Below, piece by piece: positions 1 to 8,704 of a DNA stretch of 64,000 nucleotides (positions are counted from its first letter, which is position 1; every line of letters begins with the position of its first letter). The notes under the pieces were generated by a model, which was not told the DNA's origin, ran no database searches, and saw only the letters and a program-made list of their open reading frames with translations. The position numbers and the translations under genes were made by a program. Source of the DNA: Serratia marcescens (GTDB taxonomy: Bacteria; Pseudomonadota; Gammaproteobacteria; Enterobacterales; Enterobacteriaceae); the NCBI RefSeq assembly GCF_001902635.1, contig NZ_MJAO01000009.1, positions 149,688-213,687 on the forward strand, given 5' to 3'.

Positions 1-1014
1 GTCATGCTCACGGAAAATACGCCGCGCACGCGATCGCACTTCGGTCGGCGTCAGGCCGGAGGAATCGTCGATGTACATGTTGCGCTTCTCCAGCAGGATA
101 CCCATGGTGCTGGAAATGCGCGCCCAGTCCTCGTCGTCGAGCTGGCCGGTACGGATACGCGTCTGATCCACGCGCGACAGCGACGCCAGCATACGCATCA
201 TAATCTGCTCACCGGGCATCTCCAGGCTGAAGATCAGCACCGGCTTTTCCTGGGTCATCGCGGCGTTTTCGCACAGGTTCATGGCGAAGGTGGTTTTCCC
301 CATCGATGGACGGGCGGCGACGATGATCAGATCGGACTTTTGCATGCCCGCGGTTTTCTTGTTGAGGTCCTGATAGCCGGTATCGACCCCGGTCACGCCA
401 TCGTGCGGCTGCTGATACAGCTGCTCGATACGCGATACGGTGTCTTCCAGGATGCGTTCGATGCCCTTCGGGCCTTCGTCTTTGCTGGCGCGGTTCTCGG
501 CGATTTGGAAAACGCGGGACTCCGCCAGATCGAGCAGGTCTTCGCTGCTGCGCCCCTGCGGATCGTAGCCGGCGTCGGCGATCTCGTTAGCCACCGAGAT
601 CATCTCGCGCACCACCGCGCGCTCGCGCACGATATCGGCATAAGCGCCGATGTTGGCGGCACTCGGGGTATTTTTCGACAGCTCGGCCAGGTAGGCGAAG
701 CCGCCAACCGAGTCCAGCTCGCCCTTCTGCTCCAGCGATTCGGACAGGGTGATGAGATCGATCGGTTTGCTCATCTCCAGCAGCCGCTGCATCTCGGTAA
801 AGATCAGGCGGTGCGGGCGGCTGAAGAAGTCGTTGGCGACTACGCGCTCCGCCACGTTGTCCCAGCGTTCGTTATCCAGCATCAAACCGCCCAACACCGA
901 CTGCTCGGCTTCCAGCGAATGCGGCGGCATCTTCAGCCCTTCCATCTGACGATCTCTGGAACGCTCTCTGGTTTCGTCCGCGTTTGTTTTGTTGGTTGGT
1001 TTTTTTCCTGCCAT
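1..1014 (-). CDS. dnaB: Replicative DNA helicase DnaB, N-terminal part, cut by the window edge
   Basis: This is the hexameric 5'-3' helicase that unwinds DNA ahead of the replisome and recruits primase. The 338 codons visible cover the N-terminal domain (about residues 30-130, starting PPHSLEAEQSVLGGLML), the linker, and the start of the RecA-like ATPase domain with Walker A ARPSMGKT at residues 234-241. The remaining 130 or so residues lie before base 1. The start is the ATG complementary to 1012-1014, giving MAGKKPTNKTN as in enterobacterial DnaB. It diverges from qorA, the E. coli arrangement. No intein is seen in the visible part. Confidence 0.97.
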   Translation of the reverse strand, partial: MAGKKPTNKTNADETRERSRDRQMEGLKMPPHSLEAEQSVLGGLMLDNERWDNVAERVVANDFFSRPHRLIFTEMQRLLEMSKPIDLITLSESLEQKGELDSVGGFAYLAELSKNTPSAANIGAYADIVRERAVVREMISVANEIADAGYDPQGRSSEDLLDLAESRVFQIAENRASKDEGPKGIERILEDTVSRIEQLYQQPHDGVTGVDTGYQDLNKKTAGMQKSDLIIVAARPSMGKTTFAMNLCENAAMTQEKPVLIFSLEMPGEQIMMRMLASLSRVDQTRIRTGQLDDEDWARISSTMGILLEKRNMYIDDSSGLTPTEVRSRARRIFREHD

Positions 1015-1194
1015 GAAACGTAGTCTTTACCCGGTTGCGAATGAAGGATCCTGACGCGAGAGTATACGTGATTTTTATTCGTGATTCTTGCGGCATAACC
1101 GATGCAAAAAAGGCATTGAACCTCACGCGGGCGAACTGGATCTCCGATACTAAAAAGAATAGGGTGAATTCAGACACTCAAACGAGGTAACGAC

Positions 1195-2178
1195 ATGGCC
1201 AAACGCATTCAATTCTCCGCCACCGGCGGGCCGGAAGTCTTGCAATACGTTGATTTTATCCCCCTCGATCCGGCCGCCGGCGAAGTCCAGATCGAGAACA
1301 AGGCGATCGGCATCAACTACATCGACACCTATGTGCGCAGCGGGCTGTACGCGCCGCCTAGCCTGCCGAGCGGCCTCGGCACCGAGGCGGCCGGCGTGGT
1401 GATCAAAGTCGGCGCCGGCGTCAGCGCGATCAAACCGGGCGACCGGGTGGTCTACGCGCAATCGTCACTCGGCGCCTACAGCGAAGTCCACAACGTGCCG
1501 GAAGAAAAAGTGGCGCTGCTGCCGCACAATCTGAGCTTTGAGCAGGGCGCCGCCTCTTTCCTGAAAGGGCTGACGGTTCACTACCTGCTGCGCCAGACCC
1601 ACGAAGTGCAGCCGGGTGAAGTGTTCCTGTTCCATGCCGCTGCCGGCGGCGTCGGGCTGATCGCCTGTCAGTGGGCCAAAGCGCTGGGCGCACGCCTGAT
1701 CGGCAGCGTCGGCTCCGATGAGAAGGCCGCGCTGGCGAAACAGGCCGGCGCCTGGGCCACCATCAACTACCACAAAGAGGATATCGCCCAGCGGGTGGCC
1801 GAGCTGACGCACGGCGAGAAGGTCGGCGTGGTATACGATTCGGTGGGGCAAAGCACTTGGCAAGCCTCGCTCAACAGCCTGAAACGGCGCGGCCTGATGG
1901 TCAGCTTCGGCAACGCCTCCGGCCCGGTGACCGGCGTCGATCTGGCGCTGCTCAATCAGAAGGGCTCGCTGTATGTCACCCGCCCTTCTCTCAATGGGTA
2001 CGTCACCAACCGCGCCGAGCTGCAGTACGCCAGTAACGAGCTGTTCTCGCTGATCGGCAGCGGCGCCATTCGGGTGGAGGTGAAAGACGAACAGAAGTTC
2101 GCGCTGGCCGACGCCCAGCGCGCACACCAGGTGCTGGAAAGCCGCAGCACCAGCGGCTCCAGCCTGCTGATCCCCTAA
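1195..2178 (+). CDS. qorA: NADPH:quinone oxidoreductase (zinc-less MDR family)
   Basis: The 327-residue protein is a cytosolic one-electron NADPH-dependent quinone reductase of the medium-chain dehydrogenase/reductase superfamily. The N-terminal GroES-like domain lacks the zinc-binding cysteines of alcohol dehydrogenases. A Rossmann fold follows with the nucleotide-binding glycine motif AAAGGVG near residues 148-154. A purine-rich ribosome site (acgaggtaac) lies just before the ATG. The length equals that of E. coli QorA, and the gene sits divergent from dnaB as in E. coli. It appears to be a single-gene unit ending in a hairpin just past the stop. Confidence 0.93.
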   Translation: MAKRIQFSATGGPEVLQYVDFIPLDPAAGEVQIENKAIGINYIDTYVRSGLYAPPSLPSGLGTEAAGVVIKVGAGVSAIKPGDRVVYAQSSLGAYSEVHNVPEEKVALLPHNLSFEQGAASFLKGLTVHYLLRQTHEVQPGEVFLFHAAAGGVGLIACQWAKALGARLIGSVGSDEKAALAKQAGAWATINYHKEDIAQRVAELTHGEKVGVVYDSVGQSTWQASLNSLKRRGLMVSFGNASGPVTGVDLALLNQKGSLYVTRPSLNGYVTNRAELQYASNELFSLIGSGAIRVEVKDEQKFALADAQRAHQVLESRSTSGSSLLIP

Positions 2179-2189
2179 GAATGGCAAAA

Positions 2190-2322
2190 GAAAAGGGCTC
2201 CTTGCGGAGCCCTTTCTATTACTGCGTTTTGTAGGGGTAGAGCAGAGTCCGCCAGAGACAGGGGTTGCTTCAGCAACACGAATTTTAGTTGTCTCTCACG
2301 GTGATGAAATTGGTTGCATCAC
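2190..2322 (-). ncRNA. Candidate small RNA between qorA and pspG
   Basis: The 300-base gap between qorA and pspG has no convincing ORF but holds a chain of inverted repeats: GTGATG/CATCAC at 2301-2322, AGAGACA (2254-2260) paired with TGTCTCT (2290-2296) enclosing GTTGCTTCAGCAAC (2264-2277), and the terminator at 2192-2215. Read on the minus strand this gives two 5' stem-loops, a pyrimidine-rich unpaired stretch and a terminator with a good U-tract, the layout of many Hfq-dependent small RNAs. No convincing promoter was found and I do not recognise the family. It could instead be the processed 3' end of the pspG transcript. Confidence 0.3.
2192..2215. terminator. Bidirectional rho-independent terminator after qorA
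   Basis: A 10-bp stem (AAAGGGCTCC / GGAGCCCTTT) with loop TTGC begins 13 bases after the qorA stop. On the plus strand it runs into CTTTCTATT. On the minus strand it runs into CCCTTTTCTTTT, a better U-tract, so it could also end a minus-strand transcript entering from 2320. Confidence 0.75.
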
Positions 2323-2477
2323 TGCATCGACAGACATCCTAACAGCCCCGTCCGGCAAAAAACACGCTTTATGTGCCACAACCCGGTGGAAAACTATCAA
2401 GCTGTGATCGCTGCCGCATTAGCGGCACGGGCCGTCGTGCAAGTTTCAGCGCGACTGTCTGATTATTCAGCAAAAAA

Positions 2478-2696
2478 TCAGTAACGCCCGGCCTGTGGTT
2501 TCTGCATCGCACGGTAAATCCACACGCCGACCACCGCCAAAATCAGCCACGGCAACAGCTTGAACACCACCGCGAACAGCCCGCCCAACAGCATGAACGC
2601 CGCCGCCACCAACAGCGCGGCGAAGATCCCCAGCAGCGAGATGCCGGTGACCATCAGCATCACCACAAAGCCAATGAGAAAGAAGATTTCCAACAT
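2478..2696 (-). CDS. pspG: Phage shock protein G
   Basis: This 72-residue inner-membrane protein belongs to the PspF regulon, which responds to envelope stress and loss of proton-motive force. It is almost entirely hydrophobic, with two or three membrane segments (MLEIFFLIGFVVMLMV near the start and KLLPWLILAVVGVW near the end), and closely follows E. coli PspG. An in-frame ATG seven codons upstream is possible, but the start at 2696 is preceded by AAGGAG with correct spacing and matches the MLE start of the family. A sigma-54 promoter lies 41-55 bases upstream. dusA lies upstream on the same strand. Confidence 0.92.
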   Translation of the reverse strand: MLEIFFLIGFVVMLMVTGISLLGIFAALLVAAAFMLLGGLFAVVFKLLPWLILAVVGVWIYRAMQKPQAGRY

Positions 2697-2736
2697 GATT
2701 GCTCCTTTGCAATGCAATGTATCTGCAGAGTGAATT

Positions 2737-2751
2737 ACAAGAAGCGTGCCA
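2737..2751 (-). promoter_or_regulatory. Sigma-54 promoter of pspG
   Basis: The minus strand reads TGGCACGCTTCTTGT, matching the -24/-12 consensus TGGCAC-N5-TTGC(A/T) with the GG and the TG correctly spaced. It lies 41-55 bases before the pspG start. PspF control is known for pspG in E. coli; enhancer sites would be expected between 2755 and 2850. Confidence 0.85.
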
Positions 2752-2853
2752 GAACGGCGAAAGTGCTAACCTATTGAAAATACGGGGCAGGCATCCGGCA
2801 ACGCACCGAATGCCTGGCGAAAAAGACTAACTGTTGGTCAAATTTTTTGTGAG

Positions 2854-3864
2854 TTATGCCATTTCGACGCGCGGTTGCCGCACCAGCGCCAACGCCTGCT
2901 CCACCACCCGCGCATCGGCACCCGCTTTGTGGGCGTTTTCGCTCAGATGGCGACGCCACTGGCGCGCGCCCGGCACGCCCTGGAACAAACCGAGGATGTG
3001 ACGGGTGATGTGGCCGAGATAGGTACCGTTGGACAGCTCGCGCTCGATGTACGGATACAGCGCTTCGACGATCGCCACGCTGTCCGCCACCGCGGTCTGC
3101 GCGCCGAACAGTTCGCTGTCGACCCGCGCCAGGATGCCCGGATTCTGGTACGCCTCGCGCCCCATCATCACGCCGTCCAGATGCTGCAGGTGCTGTTGCG
3201 CCTCCTCCAGCGTTTTCACCCCGCCGTTGATGGCGATGGTCAGCGCCGGGAAGTCCCGCTTCAGCTGATAGACGCGCGGATAGTCCAGCGGCGGCACTTC
3301 GCGGTTCTCTTTCGGGCTGAGGCCGGAAAGCCAGGCCTTGCGCGCGTGGATGGTGAACATGTCGCACTCGCCGCGCCCGGCGACGGTTTGGATAAAGTCA
3401 CACAGGAAGGCATAGCTGTCCTGGTCGTCGATGCCGATGCGGGTTTTCACCGTCACTGGGATCGACACCGCGTCGCGCATCGCCTTGATACAATCGGCGA
3501 CCAACGTCGCCTGGCCCATCAGGCAAGCGCCGAACATGCCGTTTTGCACGCGATCGGACGGGCAGCCGACGTTGAGGTTGATCTCGTCGTAACCGCGTTG
3601 CTCCGCCAGTTTGGCGCAGTGCGCCAGCGCGGCCGGATCGCTGCCGCCCAGCTGCAGCGCCACCGGATGCTCTTCTTCGCTGTAGGCCAGATAGTCACCC
3701 TTGCCGTGGATGATCGCGCCGGTGGTCACCATCTCGGTGTACAGCAGCGTTTCCTTCGTCAGCAGGCGGTGGAAATAGCGGCAATGACGATCGGTCCAGT
3801 CGAGCATCGGCGCGATGGAGAAACGATTGGCGGCGTAGGTGGGGGCGTGGTTGTCTTTCGTCAT
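2854..3864 (-). CDS. dusA: tRNA-dihydrouridine(20/20a) synthase DusA
   Basis: This FMN- and NADPH-dependent enzyme reduces uridines 20 and 20a in the tRNA D-loop. The 336 residues form a TIM barrel followed by a helical tRNA-binding domain. The family start [18 protein letters not shown] is at residues 16-33. The catalytic cysteine lies in [12 protein letters not shown] (Cys101), and the FMN-binding motif INGGVK lies in the barrel. The length is close to that of E. coli DusA. It lies upstream of pspG on the same strand, but the sigma-54 promoter between them lets pspG be expressed separately. Confidence 0.95.
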   Translation of the reverse strand: MTKDNHAPTYAANRFSIAPMLDWTDRHCRYFHRLLTKETLLYTEMVTTGAIIHGKGDYLAYSEEEHPVALQLGGSDPAALAHCAKLAEQRGYDEINLNVGCPSDRVQNGMFGACLMGQATLVADCIKAMRDAVSIPVTVKTRIGIDDQDSYAFLCDFIQTVAGRGECDMFTIHARKAWLSGLSPKENREVPPLDYPRVYQLKRDFPALTIAINGGVKTLEEAQQHLQHLDGVMMGREAYQNPGILARVDSELFGAQTAVADSVAIVEALYPYIERELSNGTYLGHITRHILGLFQGVPGARQWRRHLSENAHKAGADARVVEQALALVRQPRVEMA

Positions 3865-4065
3865 GCTGAGTTACTGGCTACCTGAATCTGTCTGGGTTCA
3901 ACGAACGGCGCGCGGCCGCAAACGGCTATTATAACGACAATCGGCGCCGTTGGGAAAACCGCCTTGCCGATGGTGTAAATAAACGGGATGAAACGAATAA
4001 ATTCATCCATTCAGGTGTTATCTCGTTACGGGCGCGCACGGCGCCTCTGCCTTGAGGACACAACC

Positions 4066-4599
4066 ATGAACAGCTTCGTTAAACGCCTGCTATCGCCGGT
4101 CATTGCCGGCTGTCTGCTGTTTTCCGGCGCAGCGCTGGCGATGGGCGGCGATAGCAGCGGCCAAACCACGCCCACCTGCCCGAAAGGCCAGGTCTACGAC
4201 AGTAAAACCCAGACCTGCATGGTGGATAAAGGCAGCAGGGTCGGCGACGCTGACCGCACCAACTACGCCTATGCACTGGCGAAAAGCGGCCGCTATCAGG
4301 AAGCGCTCGACATGCTCAACACGCTGAAAGATCCCAACACCGCCGTCGCGCTGAATTATCGCGGTTATGCTACGCGCAAACTCGGTCGCACCGATGAAGG
4401 TATCGGCTATTATTTAAAATCAGTGGCCCTCGATCCGAAATACCCCAAAGTGCGCGAGTACCTGGGTGAAGCCTATATGTTGAAAGGCCGGCCCGATCTG
4501 GCGCGCCAACAGCTGCAGGTGATTCGGTCGCTGTGCGGCACCGGGTGCGAAGAATACCGCGATTTGGCGGCGGCCATCGACCACCACCCGGAATCTTGA
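4066..4599 (+). CDS. Secreted small tetratricopeptide-repeat protein
   Basis: The 177-residue product begins with a signal peptide (MNSFVKRLLSPVIAGCLLFSG, likely cleaved near ALA) and so is probably periplasmic. A short cysteine motif follows (CPKGQVYDSKTQTC, about residues 43-56), then two or three TPR units (about residues 70-155: YAYALAKSGRYQEALDML, ALNYRGYATRKLGRTDEGI, REYLGEAYMLKGRPDLA). A further in-frame ATG at 3988 would hide the signal peptide; the start at 4066 has TTGAGGA upstream. An ECF sigma factor begins within 25 bases of the stop, so the two probably share an operon. The function is unknown; a role as sensor or envelope partner of the sigma factor is inference. Confidence 0.8.
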   Translation: MNSFVKRLLSPVIAGCLLFSGAALAMGGDSSGQTTPTCPKGQVYDSKTQTCMVDKGSRVGDADRTNYAYALAKSGRYQEALDMLNTLKDPNTAVALNYRGYATRKLGRTDEGIGYYLKSVALDPKYPKVREYLGEAYMLKGRPDLARQQLQVIRSLCGTGCEEYRDLAAAIDHHPES

Positions 4600-4617
4600 T
4601 CCGACGCGCCGGCGGAG

Positions 4618-5163
4618 GTGACTATCAGCGGCGATGCAATACGCGATGAACTCGGCCAATACCTGTCCCGCCTGTGGCGCTATGCGCTGGTGCTCTCGCA
4701 CCGGCGGGATGTCGCCGACGATCTGGTGCAAGCGACCTGCGTGCGAGCGCTGGAGCGCGCCGCGCAATTCACTCCCGGCTCGCACCTGGATCGCTGGCTG
4801 TTTTCCATCTTGCACTCCATCTGGGTCAATGAAGTCCGCGCCCTACACCTCCGCCAGGGGCAAGGTTGCATGGCGGCGGAAGAACTGGGCGATGCGGACA
4901 ACGGCGAACAACCGATCTGGGCCCATGAAGTGATGCGGCAAATGAACCGCTTGCCGGAAGCCCAGCGCAATGCGCTGTTTTTGGTGTATATCGAAGGGCT
5001 TTCTTACCGGGAAGCCGCGGAAGTGCTGGCGGTGCCAATCGGCACCATCATGAGCCGCCTGGCGACCGCACGTCTGACCTTGGCCGGGGACAGTCAGCTG
5101 CAAACCGACGACTCACACCGCAGGAAGAATCCCTCGGCTCCCATCCCCCGCCGCCATCGATAA
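4618..5163 (+). CDS. ECF-type RNA polymerase sigma factor
   Basis: This is a sigma-70 family protein of the extracytoplasmic-function group, up to 181 residues. Region 2 covers DVADDLVQATCVRALERA and the following DRWLFSILHSIWVNEVRA (about residues 28-80). Region 4 holds the helix-turn-helix GLSYREAAEVLAVPIGTIMSRLATAR (about residues 124-150). The start is uncertain: the GTG at 4618 lies inside GGAGGTGA, which itself looks like a perfect Shine-Dalgarno sequence, and the codon at ideal spacing is ATC at 4624. No anti-sigma factor gene is adjacent; the only operon partner seen is the upstream TPR protein. The C-terminal 30 residues are basic and low in complexity. Confidence 0.85.
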   Translation: MTISGDAIRDELGQYLSRLWRYALVLSHRRDVADDLVQATCVRALERAAQFTPGSHLDRWLFSILHSIWVNEVRALHLRQGQGCMAAEELGDADNGEQPIWAHEVMRQMNRLPEAQRNALFLVYIEGLSYREAAEVLAVPIGTIMSRLATARLTLAGDSQLQTDDSHRRKNPSAPIPRRHR

Positions 5164-5200
5164 ACCGTTGGCCGCCTTCTCCGTGCCAGCCCTTAAAGCC

Positions 5201-5773
5201 CTACTCCAGCGCGCGGATAACCCGGCACGGTTGCCCCAACGCCAGCACGTTGGGCGGAATGTCGCCGGTCACGACGCTGCCTGCGCCGATGGTCGTGCCG
5301 TCGCCGATGGTCACCCCCGGCAGGATCACCACGTTGCCGCCGATCCACACGTTGTTGCCGATAGAAACCGGCTGCGCCGAGGTGCGGAAGGGAAAGTTCG
5401 GATCGCCGGTAAAGCGTTCGTCGGCCTTCAGCGGGTGGCTCGGCGTGTAGATTTGTACATTGGGGCCAATCAGCGTGTTATCGCCGATGGTGATGGTATT
5501 GCAGTCGAGGAACACCGCATTGACGTTGATAAAACAGTTTTTACCGATGCGGACATGCTGCCCGTAGTCGCACCAGAATGGCGTTTCGATCCAGCTCGCC
5601 TCACCCCAGGCGCCGAACAACTCGCCGAGCAGGCGGTTTTTCTCGTCAGCCTGATGCGAATCCAACTCGCCCAGATCTTTGGTCAGCGCCCGAGCCCGAT
5701 GGTACATGGCGATCAGTTCTTCATCGCGGCTGTTGTACACCTGGCCGCTCAACAATTTCTCTCTTTCCGTCAT
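5201..5773 (-). CDS. Maltose/galactoside O-acetyltransferase-like enzyme (hexapeptide family)
   Basis: The 190-residue protein transfers acetyl from acetyl-CoA to a sugar hydroxyl, by family. It has the N-terminal Mac domain (MTEREKLLSGQVYNSRDEEL), then left-handed beta-helix hexapeptide repeats (IGKNCFINVN, IGDNTLIGPN, IGNNVWIGGNV, LPGVTIGDGTTIGAGS). The catalytic histidine is in IYTPSHPL near residue 113. The start at 5773 matches E. coli Maa (MSTEKEKM...) and has GGGAG upstream; an in-frame extension to 5854 is unlikely. Maa and LacA cannot be separated by eye, so the sugar acceptor is open. It stands alone, convergent with the sigma factor gene. Confidence 0.85.
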   Translation of the reverse strand: MTEREKLLSGQVYNSRDEELIAMYHRARALTKDLGELDSHQADEKNRLLGELFGAWGEASWIETPFWCDYGQHVRIGKNCFINVNAVFLDCNTITIGDNTLIGPNVQIYTPSHPLKADERFTGDPNFPFRTSAQPVSIGNNVWIGGNVVILPGVTIGDGTTIGAGSVVTGDIPPNVLALGQPCRVIRALE

Positions 5774-6017
5774 CGCAAATGGCTCCCGCTCACAACGCTC
5801 ATGAGGCGCGTTATACCGCTCACGCCCTTCGCCCTCCAGCGCTAAAACCGGCAATGTTGATTTGCCGCCCGGCGGCGGAGAAAAACTGTGATACAGCTCT
5901 CGTTTAGCGCGCCAAACGCGCCTTTCCCTGCGCTATCCTCAGGGGAAAAGGGGCAACTCTCGGCGATTCGCCGTAATCATGGTAAAATCGGCTTTTTTAC
6001 GTACCGGGATATTTGCG

Positions 6018-6530
6018 ATGAACTCAACCACCCAGGAAAAGCTGCTGGCGCAGGCGGAACGCCTCTGCCAGCAACGCAATGTGCGATTGACGCCGCAACG
6101 GCTGGAAGTGCTGCGTCTGATGACTCAGCAACCCGGTGCGATCAGCGCCTACGACCTGCTCGATCTGCTGCGCGTCGCCGAACCGCAGGCCAAGCCGCCG
6201 ACGGTATACCGCGCACTGGATTTTCTATTGGAACAAGGGTTTATCCATAGAGTGGAGTCCGCCAACAGCTACGTGCTGTGCCACCATTTCGAACAGCCGA
6301 TGCACACGTCCGCACTGTTTATCTGCGACCGCTGCGGCCAAGTAACCGAGCGCACCACCGAAGGCGTCGAGGAAACGCTGCAGAAGCTGGCGCAGGAAGC
6401 CGGATTTGCGCTGCGGCACAGCGTGGTGGAAGCGCACGGCCTGTGTGCCGGCTGCGTGGAGGTGGAGGCTTGCGACAGCAAGCATGACTGCGCTGAACAC
6501 GATCACAGCATCGCCATCAAGAAGAAGTAA
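6018..6530 (+). CDS. zur: Zinc uptake regulator Zur (Fur family)
   Basis: This 170-residue zinc-sensing repressor controls znuABC and zinc-independent ribosomal protein genes in enterobacteria. The winged-helix DNA-binding part is RNVRLTPQRLEVLRLM through PPTVYRALDFLLEQGF. The C-terminal dimerisation part has the metal ligands: HTSALFICDRCG, then GLCAGCVEVEAC with paired cysteines for the structural zinc. The histidine-rich tail ends KKK. The start at 6018 (MNSTTQEKLLAQAE) matches E. coli Zur; the earlier in-frame start at 5979 adds 13 unmatched residues. It is a single-gene unit with a 245-base upstream gap. Confidence 0.95.
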   Translation: MNSTTQEKLLAQAERLCQQRNVRLTPQRLEVLRLMTQQPGAISAYDLLDLLRVAEPQAKPPTVYRALDFLLEQGFIHRVESANSYVLCHHFEQPMHTSALFICDRCGQVTERTTEGVEETLQKLAQEAGFALRHSVVEAHGLCAGCVEVEACDSKHDCAEHDHSIAIKKK

Positions 6531-6625
6531 TACGACTTCAGGTACCTCCCTGTACCTGCGGCCGGGGCGCCAAAGGAAGAATGGCGACGCCGGCCGGGCA
6601 GGGTTAACCCACTAAAGCACCCGGT

Positions 6626-7963
6626 TTAATGCGCGGCAAACCAGCTGCCGCGCACCTGGTGACGGCGCCAAATCCAGCCCAACGCCAGGCCGCGCAACGC
6701 CAGAAACACCACCAGCGCCAGCCAGAGCCCATGATTGCCCAACAGCGGCACGCTTAACAGCGCCAAGCCATACCCCGCCGCGGCCACCGCCATGCTGTTG
6801 CGCATCTCGGCACCGCGCGTGGCGCCGATAAACATGCCGTCCAGCAAATAGCACCATACGCCGACCAGCGGCAAAATAACCTGCCACGGCAAATAGTGAG
6901 CGGCCAGCGCACGCAGCTCCGGCAAAGAGGTCAACGCCGCCACGATCTGCTGGCCGGTAACGGCATATACCAGGCCGAAGACCAACGCGACCAGCCCCGC
7001 CTGCCGACAGGCTGCATGCCACACCTTGCGCAGCTGGCTGTCGTCCCGGGCGCCGTAGGCGTGGCCCGAATGGGCCTCCACGGCATAAGCGAAGCCGTCG
7101 AGCGCATAGGCGGTGAAGGTCAGCAAATTCATCAATACCGCGTTGACCGCTACCACGTCGCTCCCCAGGCGAGCACCGAAGATGGTCAGCGAGGCGAAGC
7201 ACAGTTGCAGCAGCAATGAACGCAGCATGATATCGCGATTAAGCGCCAGCAGCCGGTGCAAATCGCCGCGCCAGGCGTGGCGCAGCATCGGCAGGGTAAT
7301 GCCGCGCAGGCGCATCACTCGCCACGCCAGCCACAGGCCGAGCAACAACGTGGCGTATTCGGCGATGGCAGTCGCCGCCGCCGCCCCCCGCACGTTCCAG
7401 CCCAGGCCCATCACCAACCAGATATCCAGCACGATGTTCAGCAGGTTGCCGACAATCAGCAGAATCACCGGCGCGCGCACGTACTGCACACCGAGCAGCC
7501 AGCCCAGCAGCACCAGATTGGCCAGCGCCGCCGGGGCGCTCAGCCAGCGGATCTCGAGAAAACGCCGCGCCTGCTCCAGCACTGCACCATCGCCGCCGAC
7601 GATCCGCAGCGCCAGCTCGATCAGCGGGTAGCGCAGCAGGACGATCGCCCCCCCGGCCAACAGCGCCAGCAGCAGCGGCTGCATAAAGGCGCGTGCCAGT
7701 GCCTGCGGATCCTTTGCCCCCAACGCCTGCGCCGCCAGGCCGGTGGTGCTCATGCGCAGGAACAGCAACAGCATGAACAGGAAGCTGGTCGCCATCGCAC
7801 CGATCGCCACGCCACCCAGATAGGTCGAGCTGTCGAGGTGGCCGATCACCGCGGTGTCCACCAGCCCGAGCAGCGGCACGGTGATATTGGAGAAAATCAT
7901 CGGCAGGGCCAGGCGCCACAAGGCTTTATCGGTGTCGCTGGTGAAGGCGGAAATCAGGCGCAT
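6626..7963 (-). CDS. dinF: MATE-family efflux transporter DinF
   Basis: This 445-residue multidrug and toxin extrusion protein has about 12 membrane segments in two related halves. The signature start ALWRLALPMIFSNITVPLLGLVDTAVIGHLDS is nearly that of E. coli DinF. The start at 7963 (MRLISAFTSD) is chosen over the in-frame start at 8011 because the lexA terminator lies at 8010-8032. It is damage-inducible through readthrough from lexA, as in E. coli. The substrate is not certain for the family; protection against oxidative and bile-salt stress has been reported for E. coli DinF. Confidence 0.93.
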   Translation of the reverse strand: MRLISAFTSDTDKALWRLALPMIFSNITVPLLGLVDTAVIGHLDSSTYLGGVAIGAMATSFLFMLLLFLRMSTTGLAAQALGAKDPQALARAFMQPLLLALLAGGAIVLLRYPLIELALRIVGGDGAVLEQARRFLEIRWLSAPAALANLVLLGWLLGVQYVRAPVILLIVGNLLNIVLDIWLVMGLGWNVRGAAAATAIAEYATLLLGLWLAWRVMRLRGITLPMLRHAWRGDLHRLLALNRDIMLRSLLLQLCFASLTIFGARLGSDVVAVNAVLMNLLTFTAYALDGFAYAVEAHSGHAYGARDDSQLRKVWHAACRQAGLVALVFGLVYAVTGQQIVAALTSLPELRALAAHYLPWQVILPLVGVWCYLLDGMFIGATRGAEMRNSMAVAAAGYGLALLSVPLLGNHGLWLALVVFLALRGLALGWIWRRHQVRGSWFAAH

Positions 7964-8009
7964 GATGCAATGTTCCCGTGGCAGTGGTCCGAATGGCTGA
8001 GTCAGAAAC

Positions 8010-8032
8010 AAAAACGCCCCAAGGCAGGGGCG
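8010..8032 (-). terminator. Terminator between lexA and dinF
   Basis: On the minus strand CGCCCC and GGGGCG form a stem followed by TTTTTGTTT, placed between the lexA stop (8067) and the dinF start (7963). It would let most transcripts end after lexA with partial readthrough into dinF. Confidence 0.75.
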
Positions 8033-8066
8033 ATTTAAGCAGGAAGCGGTGGTGATGGCGCGACGA

Positions 8067-8675
8067 TTAAATCCAGTCGCCGTTGCGGATCACGCCCACC
8101 GCCAGCCCTTCGATAGTGAAATTCTGCTGACGCAGATCGACCACGATCGGTTGGAATTCGTTGTTTTCCGGCAGCAATTCAACCACGTTGCCGTGCTTTT
8201 TCAGGCGTTTGACCGTCACTTCGTCTTCGATGCGCGCCACCACGACCTGGCCGTTGCGCACGTCTTGCGTTTTGTGCACTGCCAGCAGATCGCCGTCCAG
8301 AATGCCGATGTCGCGCATTGACATGCCGTTCACCCGCAGCAGGAAATCGGCACTCGGTTTAAACAGGGAAGGGTCCACCTGGTAGTGCCCTTCGATGTGC
8401 TGCTGCGCCAGCAGCGGCTCGCCGGCGGCGACGCGGCCGATCAGCGGCAGGCCCTCTTCTTCTTCCATCAGTAGGCGGATACCACGCGACGCGCCGGAGA
8501 CGATCTCGATCACCCCTTTACGCGCCAGCGCCTTCAGATGTTCTTCGGCGGCGTTCGGCGAGCGGAACCCCAGACGCATCGCGATCTCGGCACGCGTTGG
8601 CGGCATGCCCGTTTGCGAAATATGGTCGCGAATCAGATCGTAGACCTCTTGCTGTCTGGTAGTTAGTGCTTTCAT
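8067..8675 (-). CDS. lexA: SOS repressor LexA
   Basis: LexA represses the SOS regulon and cleaves itself when RecA is activated by DNA damage. At 202 residues it is the same length as E. coli LexA. The N-terminal winged helix has [23 protein letters not shown]. The cleavage bond Ala84-Gly85 lies in GRVAAGEP. The catalytic dyad is complete, with Ser119 in VNGMSMRD and Lys156 in DEVTVKRLK. Two LexA boxes upstream show autoregulation. It heads the lexA-dinF operon, with an internal terminator before dinF. Confidence 0.98.
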   Translation of the reverse strand: MKALTTRQQEVYDLIRDHISQTGMPPTRAEIAMRLGFRSPNAAEEHLKALARKGVIEIVSGASRGIRLLMEEEEGLPLIGRVAAGEPLLAQQHIEGHYQVDPSLFKPSADFLLRVNGMSMRDIGILDGDLLAVHKTQDVRNGQVVVARIEDEVTVKRLKKHGNVVELLPENNEFQPIVVDLRQQNFTIEGLAVGVIRNGDWI

Positions 8676-8683
8676 TCCGCCCC

Positions 8684-8699
8684 CTGTTTGTTTATACAG
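8684..8699. promoter_or_regulatory. LexA box 1 (proximal) of lexA
   Basis: CTGTTTGTTTATACAG has the CTG-N10-CAG form of the SOS box and ends nine bases before the lexA start codon. It is the weaker of the two boxes. Confidence 0.88.
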
Positions 8700-8704
8700 T
8701 CTTG

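Noticed and set aside
1150..1461. Short minus-strand frames between dnaB and qorA
   Set aside because: They overlap the qorA 5' end and the shared promoter region, have no ribosome site, and resemble nothing known.
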